Shown: positions 6,771 to 12,602 of the stretch, one piece after another
Numbering within the stretch: position 1 is the first letter of the stretch
How the letters are laid out: each line of letters starts with the position of its first letter
Source of the DNA: Rhodospirillales bacterium
Lineage (GTDB): Bacteria > Pseudomonadota > Alphaproteobacteria > Acetobacterales > Acetobacteraceae
DNA: 14,509 nucleotides
Direction: 5' to 3'
Assembly (NCBI GenBank): GCA_903644035.1
Contig: CAHJXG010000040.1
Span: forward strand, 1-14,509
The notes under the pieces: generated by a model
The model's database searches: none
Told to the model about the DNA's origin: nothing
Seen by the model: the letters and a program-made list of their open reading frames with translations, nothing else
Program-made: the position numbers and the translations under genes

Positions 6771-8258
6771 ATGGCGAGCAAGCGGCAGGACGCCTGGAAG
6801 TTGGGCCCTGGTTGGAACGACACCTTCCTTTGGTATGCCAAGGCCATTATCGAGTTGAAGAAACGCGATATTACCGACCGAAATAGCTGGCTCTATCTCG
6901 CCGCGATGCACCAGTTCGATCGCGACCTGTGGATCCAGCTCGGCATCATCGATCGGAACACGGCGTTGCCGGCCGCCGCTGACACCAAAAACACCTGGAA
7001 TCAGTGCCAGCACTCGTCCTTTTATTTCCTACCCTGGCATCGCGGGTATCTCGCTCGCTTCGAGGAGATCATTGCGGCGACCATCGTGGCACTCGGTGGA
7101 CCCGCCGGCTGGAAGCTGCCCTACTGGAACTACCTCAACGCGACCGACCCGAACGCGCGCAAGATCCCCGAGGCCTTCCTCCTGAGATTCCTCCCCGATA
7201 ACAAGACGCGTAACCCGCTCGAGGACGTTCCGCGCTTCGGCCAGAAGGTCCTCGCCGCAGAGCCCCGACTGCGAATTCCCGACATCGATCTGTCGGCGAT
7301 GAGAGAGCCCGATTTCTCTGGATCGGTCAGTTTTGGGGGCAGCAAGACGTTGTTCTCCAATCCCGACATCGGCGTGCGCGGGCAGCTCGAAAACGTGCCG
7401 CATGGATCGGTCCACGTGCTAGTCGGTGGCACCCCGCCGGCCAACTCGGACGTCGGCTTCCTCTCGCGCTTTGAGACCGCCGGCCTCGATCCCCTGTTCT
7501 GGCTTCATCATTGCAACATCGATCGGCTCTGGGCCGCTTGGATGAGCAAGCCCGGAGTCCGTATGGAGGCGGGCAGGCAGTGGCTTGACGGTCCGTCGGA
7601 CCGCGCCTTCGCTCTTCCAAAGGCTAACGGCTCGGGATTGGAAAAATTTACCGCGCGCGATACGCTTGCGGGCGGCAAACTCCACCCCGATTATGATGAT
7701 TTGCACGCGGGTACCGGCGTGCCGATCCCGCCCGCGAGCGTCGGGGCCGTCGTCGCCGCGCTAGGACCAGTAGCCATGGCTGAACCGAAAGTCATCGGTG
7801 CGAACAGCGAGAAAATGACGATCGGCGACAATCCGATCGAAACCGTCGTAAAGATCGCGCCCCAAGAAGGCGCGAACATGGCCGCGGCCATGGGCGCCAG
7901 GGCCCCCGCCGCGGCCGGTGGGCGGATCTTCCTGAAGCTCGAAAATATCCGCGGCGCGAGCGCCGCCGGTGGCCTCCAGGCCTATGTCAACCCGCCCGCC
8001 GGCGCCGGCGACGATCTGCCGGAAAACCGGGTGGCGGGCAGCGCCGCCCTTTTCGGCCTTGCAAGCGCCTCCAAGGTCGACGGGCAGCATGGCGGCAACG
8101 GCATCACGCTCATATTCGACATCTCCGATCTGGCGCAGCGCCTCGTCGCCGCGGGCGATTTTAATCCCGCGCGCCTGCGCATAAAGATCGTCGCGGCTCA
8201 CGCCGGCGGTAACGCGGATCCGATCACGATCGACCGCGTCAGCGTTCTGCGAGACTGA
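6771..8258 (+). CDS. Tyrosinase / polyphenol oxidase with C-terminal shielding-like domain
   Basis: This type-3 copper enzyme is expected to use O2 to hydroxylate monophenols and oxidise catechols to o-quinones. All six copper ligands are present. CuA has His47 (AAMHQFD), His81 (CQHSSF) and His90 (FLPWHRGYLARFE). CuB has His211 and His215 (PHGSVHVLVGG) and the DPLFWLHHCNIDRLW motif (His246/247). After the catalytic domain (about 1-300) comes an Ala/Pro-rich linker (about 320-385). A beta-rich C-terminal domain (about 385-495) follows; GRIFLKLENIRG, LFGLASAS and ITLIFDIS resemble the C-terminal domain of plant-type polyphenol oxidases, which in that family caps the active site and keeps the enzyme latent. 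No Sec or Tat signal is seen, so it is probably cytoplasmic. ATG 6771 has a very strong ribosome-binding site. Its stop overlaps the next start (TGATG). Catechol oxidase is an alternative activity. Confidence 0.93.
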   Translation: MASKRQDAWKLGPGWNDTFLWYAKAIIELKKRDITDRNSWLYLAAMHQFDRDLWIQLGIIDRNTALPAAADTKNTWNQCQHSSFYFLPWHRGYLARFEEIIAATIVALGGPAGWKLPYWNYLNATDPNARKIPEAFLLRFLPDNKTRNPLEDVPRFGQKVLAAEPRLRIPDIDLSAMREPDFSGSVSFGGSKTLFSNPDIGVRGQLENVPHGSVHVLVGGTPPANSDVGFLSRFETAGLDPLFWLHHCNIDRLWAAWMSKPGVRMEAGRQWLDGPSDRAFALPKANGSGLEKFTARDTLAGGKLHPDYDDLHAGTGVPIPPASVGAVVAALGPVAMAEPKVIGANSEKMTIGDNPIETVVKIAPQEGANMAAAMGARAPAAAGGRIFLKLENIRGASAAGGLQAYVNPPAGAGDDLPENRVAGSAALFGLASASKVDGQHGGNGITLIFDISDLAQRLVAAGDFNPARLRIKIVAAHAGGNADPITIDRVSVLRD

Positions 8259-9091
8259 TGTCCGGCCCGTCTGCCGTCCGGGCCGCAAGGAGCCCATCCG
8301 CACGGTTCCTTTTTCTAGGCAACCTGCTCGCGCCGCCTTTCAGGGGACCCATGCTCGTCGCCGGCACCGCACTCGCCTTTTCCTTGACGCTCGATATTGA
8401 CGCCGATCTGCCGTTGCTGTGTGGAAGCGTCGCGGCTGAGCTGCCGCTCGCGGCGATCCATACCAGCGCGCGCTTGTTGCTCGCAACCAATCCGCCCGCG
8501 TCGCTGGCGCTCGCATGGCTCGCCATGTTGCTCGCGATGATGACGCCGCTCATCGCCTTGCCCTTGTCGCATGTCCGCGCATCGAGCCTCGCTGCGCGGC
8601 AGTGGCGCGCCACTGCCGGCTTCCTGCTGGGCTATTTCGGCGTGTGGATGTGCGCCGGCATTCCAATGCTCGCTGCCGCGTTCGCTCTGCGGCTCCTGGC
8701 GGGCAGCGTTCCAGCTACGTTCCTTGCTGCGTCCCTGCTAGCTCTGGTCTGGAGCGCCAATCCCCTTCATAAGGCCGCGCAGAACCGATCGCACCGGCTA
8801 CGGCGGATCGGCCTCTTCGGGCTAGCCGCTGACCGCGACTGCATAATCTTCGGGGCCGCGCTCGGCGGGTGGTGCCTGGCCAGCTGCTGGGCCTGGATGC
8901 TTGTTCCCCTGTTCGCGCCGACGGCTCATGTCGCGGTGATGGTCGCGGTAGCGTCCATCGTGATGGCCGAGCGGCTTCGCGGGCCCGGCCCCCCGCGCTG
9001 GCGCGTGCCCGTCGTCCTGTCGCCACCACTCGACTGGCTGCGAGGCCTTTGGATCCAGGGAGGGCGGGATGGCGCGCGCGCTATTGTCTAG
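8258..9091 (+). CDS. DUF2182 integral membrane protein, possible copper-handling partner
   Basis: This 277-residue membrane protein has about six hydrophobic segments (near 31-46, 82-103, 119-147, 152-165, 195-219 and 222-237). The signature AMLLAMMTPLIALPLSHVRASSL (split across residues 89-111) followed by RATAGFLLGYFGVW (117-130) matches the DUF2182 family, described as predicted metal-binding membrane proteins. The methionines 90, 94 and 95 and His105 could bind Cu(I). The start codon shares one base with the tyrosinase stop, so the two are translationally coupled. With no strong Shine-Dalgarno of its own it likely depends on upstream translation. Beside a copper enzyme, a role in copper supply or in tethering the system to the membrane is attractive, but that is inference from context. 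The C-terminal 35 residues are basic and probably cytoplasmic, and their coding sequence overlaps the next gene by 23 nt. Confidence 0.78.
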   Translation: MSGPSAVRAARSPSARFLFLGNLLAPPFRGPMLVAGTALAFSLTLDIDADLPLLCGSVAAELPLAAIHTSARLLLATNPPASLALAWLAMLLAMMTPLIALPLSHVRASSLAARQWRATAGFLLGYFGVWMCAGIPMLAAAFALRLLAGSVPATFLAASLLALVWSANPLHKAAQNRSHRLRRIGLFGLAADRDCIIFGAALGGWCLASCWAWMLVPLFAPTAHVAVMVAVASIVMAERLRGPGPPRWRVPVVLSPPLDWLRGLWIQGGRDGARAIV

Positions 9092-11078
9092 GAAGTGCCT
9101 CGCCATCGGCGTCAGCAGCGTCGAGCTCGTCGACGGCGACGCCAACGAATTTCCCTATCTCGACGGTGCGGTCGTCGCCGCCGACACAATCGGCCAATGG
9201 GCGCTCCACTCAGGCTTCGCGGCCTCGGACGTCATTGTCCTGACCGACAAGGACGAGAACCGCGTCACTGACACTTCCCTCCAGGACGCCTTCGACCAGC
9301 TCGTGCCCGCCGGCACTTTGGTCGACCATTTCGTGCTCGCGTTCACCGGTCATGGCCTGACCGGCATAAACGATGACACCACTTACTGGCTGCTAAGCGA
9401 TTCGCTCGACCAGGGCTACTCCATCTTCGTCGAGGACCTACGCCGACAGCTCTACGCCTACGGCATCCAGCACTTGACGATCTTCAGCGATGCGTGCCGT
9501 GCCATCGCCAACAGCCGGGACCTTCGCGGCCTCCTGCCTAGGCCTGGCGTGCGCAAACGGCACCAGCCGCCGCTCGCGGACTTCCAGGTTGCCCGCTTCA
9601 ATGCCTGCCAAGACGCTACCAGCGCCTTCCAAGTGAAGGATCATGGCGCCGCCGCACCGGGCAAATGCATCTTCTCGGGCGTGCTGGCTGAGGCCTTGTG
9701 GGGCCGCGTGCCGGCGGCGTTCGACCGCAAGATCATCAACAGTTCGTCGCTCGGTCGCGGACTACGTGCCGCCACGAAGGAGCGGGCAGCTCTGTACAAC
9801 CTCACGCTGGTTCCCGGGGGAAACCCTTGCTTCGACGAGGTCATCTACTTTAATGAGAAGTCGCCGCCAACGCCGCCCAATCCGGACCTTCAACCCTGGC
9901 CTCGCGCCAACGCAACCCAAGCGGCGAGCGTGGGCCCTCTGGGCCACGCGGCACATCCTGGGGTCTTCAAGTCAGTGCTCAAGGACCCAGCGGTCCGAAC
10001 CACGGTATTGGGTGAGTCGTTCGGCTTGACCCACCCCGGCATCGATACCAACCTGGAATTTCCCGGGCTGCCGGACAGTGCCAAGTCGCTCGTCGAAAGC
10101 GTAAGCCAGACTCGCGGACGCCTTGCCTCGCCTAATCTGCCGAACTCCCGTAAACTCGAACTTTCGGTGCAGCTGGCAGACGAGCTGAATGTGCTGGAGG
10201 CGCTCGCGGCCAGCGAGGCTCGCCGGAAGAAGGCTGAGGGCTTGCGCCGCTCCCTTTATAGCGCCGCCAAGCCAACAAGCTTTGGAGAAGCGCGGATTGT
10301 CGTCAACCGCCCGATACTACGGGTCTGGTCCGAACAGCCGGTCCGGCTTCTCGAGCATGTCCGCAACCCGGCCGCGTTCGCACCCGTCGACCCCGGTTAC
10401 GAAGGGGTGCTGATGGTCGAGTTCGCCGATGGCCTGTTCGCCCCAGTGTGGTTCTATCGTGACCTCGACGGCACGATGCTGCGCGACGATGAGGGTGTCG
10501 CCGCCATCAGCTATCGGGAAATCAATGGCAACGAGGCGAAAACCGGCGTCGCTGCAACGGTGATCTCCCGATTGCTGACCGGCGATCTCTCGGCCGATGA
10601 GGTGGACAATTTCGCGACCCAGCTAAGATACGAGAAGCACGTCAATCCCGTGTTCGGCGCGATCGCCGCCTATTGCTACGACGTGACCGGCGACCTTAAC
10701 TCCATCCGCCGCATGGCCGCCTATTATGGGAAGAGAGGACAGGCCACTCCCTACGATATCGTGTTCATGGGCATGATCAAGAATGACGGGAAGATGGCGC
10801 ACGTCCCCGAGGTGCCGAGGGACGCTCGGCGGCGGGAAGGCAAGCCGCCGGATTGGCTGACAGAACCGACGAGCGCCGGGGATGTCCGTATCGCCGGCCG
10901 CTGCCCTTGGCTTCGCCAGGGTTGGGACTTTCTCTCCACGCCTGAGGATACGGAACTGCCGCTGGTCGATGGGCTGGATCGTTTCCGAACTAGCCTCACA
11001 GCCTCAGTTTTCACCACGCTCAACAGAGACGGCGGCGAGGCACTCGCAGAAAGATGGGGGCTGCAGCCCAACCTGTGA
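9069..11078 (+). CDS. Caspase-like (C14) cysteine protease with long unrecognised C-terminal region
   Basis: This is a 669-residue protein. Its first 215 residues form a caspase/metacaspase-type domain. An N-terminal strand LAIGVSSVEL is followed by a segment with spaced acids, the catalytic His95 in AFTGHGL and the catalytic Cys143 in IFSDACRA. Then come a second-subunit-like strand ARFNACQD (175-182) and GKCIFSGVLAEALWG (198-212). An Asp two residues before the Cys (Asp141) is as in metacaspases, which cut after Arg or Lys. The rest has no domain I recognise: a Pro-rich segment, a helical region from about 361 (RKLELSVQLADELNVLEAL), a beta-like part (about 405-490) and a helical end (NPVFGAIAAYCYDVTGDLNSIRR, split across 526-548, and GWDFL near 619). 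It may sense a trigger. GGGAGGGCGGG directly precedes ATG 9069. The gene overlaps the membrane-protein gene by 23 nt and closes the operon. Confidence 0.85.
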   Translation: MARALLSRKCLAIGVSSVELVDGDANEFPYLDGAVVAADTIGQWALHSGFAASDVIVLTDKDENRVTDTSLQDAFDQLVPAGTLVDHFVLAFTGHGLTGINDDTTYWLLSDSLDQGYSIFVEDLRRQLYAYGIQHLTIFSDACRAIANSRDLRGLLPRPGVRKRHQPPLADFQVARFNACQDATSAFQVKDHGAAAPGKCIFSGVLAEALWGRVPAAFDRKIINSSSLGRGLRAATKERAALYNLTLVPGGNPCFDEVIYFNEKSPPTPPNPDLQPWPRANATQAASVGPLGHAAHPGVFKSVLKDPAVRTTVLGESFGLTHPGIDTNLEFPGLPDSAKSLVESVSQTRGRLASPNLPNSRKLELSVQLADELNVLEALAASEARRKKAEGLRRSLYSAAKPTSFGEARIVVNRPILRVWSEQPVRLLEHVRNPAAFAPVDPGYEGVLMVEFADGLFAPVWFYRDLDGTMLRDDEGVAAISYREINGNEAKTGVAATVISRLLTGDLSADEVDNFATQLRYEKHVNPVFGAIAAYCYDVTGDLNSIRRMAAYYGKRGQATPYDIVFMGMIKNDGKMAHVPEVPRDARRREGKPPDWLTEPTSAGDVRIAGRCPWLRQGWDFLSTPEDTELPLVDGLDRFRTSLTASVFTTLNRDGGEALAERWGLQPNL

Positions 11079-11635
11079 GCCCGAAGACCGCTCACCTTTC
11101 ATGGCGCTGAGCGGCAGTAGGAGTGCTTGGCGGCCGACGTCCCGAGGCCAACGAACGACTGCTTTCGGGGATTTCCGAGTGCCGCCCAAAACGGCTGGGA
11201 CGGGCGCGTAGCGGCCGACGGCCGCCATGGCTGAATGTCCGCTGTCAAGATTCGAAGGCAGTCTGATGAGCGGCTGACATGGGTCGACTGCGATCATTCG
11301 ACAGGGCCTCTGGTATAAGGCGTGACCCATGATGACGCAGATGACGCACTTAGGAAGAGGAAGCTGGTTGCGACATCATTGCATATGGGAACAGAGCGGC
11401 CTTTGGGCGCGCGCAAGGCAGGTGCGTCATCTGCGTCATCACTTGCAATCGAACAGGACGACGCGCCTGCTCTGGCATCCTCCAAATCGGACGGGGCGCG
11501 GCTCACCTATCGATGGATGCCATTAGGATGGGGCAGGACCGTTCTGGCGTGGCCACTAGCTTGATAGCCGGTCCAATATAGGCCACATGCCCAGCTGGAC
11601 CCGGGCGAAGTAGCGGCGCAGTCGCACTCCGTTTC
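11079..11635. other. Non-coding region carrying an inverted repeat array
   Basis: About 560 nt lack a supportable gene. The first part holds a short hairpin gcggcc-gac-ggccgc (11211-11225). An extended -10-like tggtataag occurs at 11311-11319. The main feature is the inverted pair of doubled 9-bp repeats at 11330-11441. An ORF reading through this repeat (11322-11564) is low-complexity and was not accepted as a gene. Confidence 0.5.
11330..11441. repeat. Inverted array of four 9-bp repeats (iteron-like)
   Basis: The unit gatgacgca occurs twice in tandem at 11331-11339 and 11340-11348, and twice inverted at 11423-11431 and 11432-11440. The two arms, 11330-11349 and 11422-11441, are perfect 20-bp inverted complements separated by 72 nt. 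Ordered direct and inverted short repeats of this kind are typical of replication initiator or repressor binding sites. In an element encoding a PrimPol-VapE protein, an origin is a reasonable reading. Other options are an operator or an excision accessory site. Confidence 0.7.
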
Positions 11636-12391
11636 ATGAACGAGGATAGGCTGGTGACGAAGCCTAATAGCAACGCAGCGAAGCGCCAGAGTGACACGCC
11701 TCCAGCGAAGCTTGGGCCAACGGTGGACGTAGGCGGCCCGAGTGACATGGACGACAAACCGACTGGCCTCCGCTCCGTCTGCGGCACCCGGTCCAAGGCT
11801 CTTAACAACATCTTAGCCAACCAAGCCCTTGCAACCTTGTGGCTGCCGCCTGGCACCAAATGGGAAGATCAGGACCGGCGTTATCAGGCAGCCATGATGG
11901 CAATGGCGGAGTTCAAGCCGGCGGACGGGATCGAGGGCATGATGGCAGCGCAGGCAGTAGGACTACACTCTGCCTCGATGGAATGCCTCCGCCGGGCCAT
12001 GATCTCGGACCAGCCCTTTGAGGCGGCCGACCGGCTGCGGAAGCAGGCCGCCAATCTGTCCCGGACCTTTCTCGATGTGGTGGCGGCGCTGGACAGGAAG
12101 CGGGGCAAGGGGACGCAAGTGGTCCGGGTCGAGCGCGTGATGGTGGCGCCTGGCGGTCGAGCGATTGTTGGCAATGTCCAAGCTGGCGCGACCGGCGGAG
12201 GGCCAGACAGGGAGGGGGTAGGGCATGGAAGCGAAACCCGGGAGGAACCCCATGCACCGCCTGCCCGATTGGCACACGACGCTGCCCATGGCGCAATCCT
12301 GCCCTCGGTGTGGGGCGAGAACTCGGGCCGGGAAGCCCTGCCAATCGCCAGCCATGCCGAACGGGCGCTGCCGGATGCACGGCGGGCTTAG
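11636..12391 (+). CDS. Mobile-element accessory protein with a conserved '..VGNV' motif
   Basis: Residues about 70-185 match a protein type I recall beside HGGxSTGP genes in alphaproteobacterial prophage-like regions. It has helices GIEGMMAAQAVGLHSASME and AANLSRTFLDVVAALDRKRG, then a beta segment QVVRVERVMVAPGGRAIVGNV. Its biochemical role is not known to me. ATG 11636 has no clear ribosome-binding site; an in-frame GTG at 11654 has GAGG 8 nt upstream (11642-11645) and may be the real start. The first 60 residues look disordered. The C-terminal 56 residues are coded in the same DNA as the start of the next gene, in another frame. The end (ERALPDARRA) resembles what I remember for this family, so the overlap may be natural rather than a lost stop codon. 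Confidence 0.68.
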   Translation: MNEDRLVTKPNSNAAKRQSDTPPAKLGPTVDVGGPSDMDDKPTGLRSVCGTRSKALNNILANQALATLWLPPGTKWEDQDRRYQAAMMAMAEFKPADGIEGMMAAQAVGLHSASMECLRRAMISDQPFEAADRLRKQAANLSRTFLDVVAALDRKRGKGTQVVRVERVMVAPGGRAIVGNVQAGATGGGPDREGVGHGSETREEPHAPPARLAHDAAHGAILPSVWGENSGREALPIASHAERALPDARRA

Positions 12392-12536
12392 CACGGGGCC
12401 TCGAACCGCGGCTGGGCTGGCGCGCATCCGCGAGGCTCGCACCCAGCATGGAATGTATGGAGCGGGGATGGCAGAGTTGCGTCGGCATTGTGCCGGGTTG
12501 CGGCGGGAGGCAAAGCGGACTGTAGAGGAGTTCTAG
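12225..12536 (+). CDS. HGGxSTGP-motif Cys-rich small protein
   Basis: This protein has up to 103 residues and the hallmark CGARTRAGKPCQSPAMPNG, then CRMHGG, then LSTGPRTAAGLARIREARTQHG. Cys26, Cys29, Cys39, Cys49 and His52 could form a zinc site; the Arg-rich tail may bind nucleic acid. The family is common in alphaproteobacterial prophages and genomic islands and has no established function. Three in-frame starts are possible: 12225 (GGAGG 9 nt upstream), 12252 (GGAGG at 12241-12245, 6 nt upstream, the best spacing) and 12288 (closest to the family core). Its 5' part overlaps the upstream gene by 167 nt in another frame. It ends 66 nt before the restriction gene. Confidence 0.75.
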   Translation: MEAKPGRNPMHRLPDWHTTLPMAQSCPRCGARTRAGKPCQSPAMPNGRCRMHGGLSTGPRTAAGLARIREARTQHGMYGAGMAELRRHCAGLRREAKRTVEEF

Positions 12537-12568
12537 CCGGGCGCTGACAAACTTTTGCTATCCTATGC

Positions 12569-12596
12569 TTGGCGCTGCCCCGATCCCGCGTATGAT
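12569..12596 (+). promoter_or_regulatory. Candidate sigma70-type promoter for a leaderless hsdR transcript
   Basis: TTGGCG (12569-12574) and TATGAT (12591-12596) are separated by 16 nt. The -10 box ends 6 nt before the hsdR ATG at 12603, so transcription would start on the A of the start codon. No Shine-Dalgarno sequence precedes that ATG, which fits a leaderless mRNA. This is pattern matching only. Confidence 0.4.
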
Positions 12597-12602
12597 GAAC
12601 GA

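Noticed and set aside
6664..11267. gtctgatg near both cargo edges as a target-site duplication
   Set aside because: Only 8 bases match, the copies are not at sharp boundaries, and no transposase or terminal inverted repeats are present.
11330..11441. Inverted repeat as an intrinsic terminator
   Set aside because: The 72-nt loop is too long, no T-run follows, and it is 250 nt beyond the last cargo stop codon.
11322..11564. 80-residue + strand ORF through the inverted repeat array
   Set aside because: Its DDADDA and SSASS stretches are direct read-outs of the repeat units, it has no ribosome-binding site and matches no family I know; the repeats themselves explain it better.
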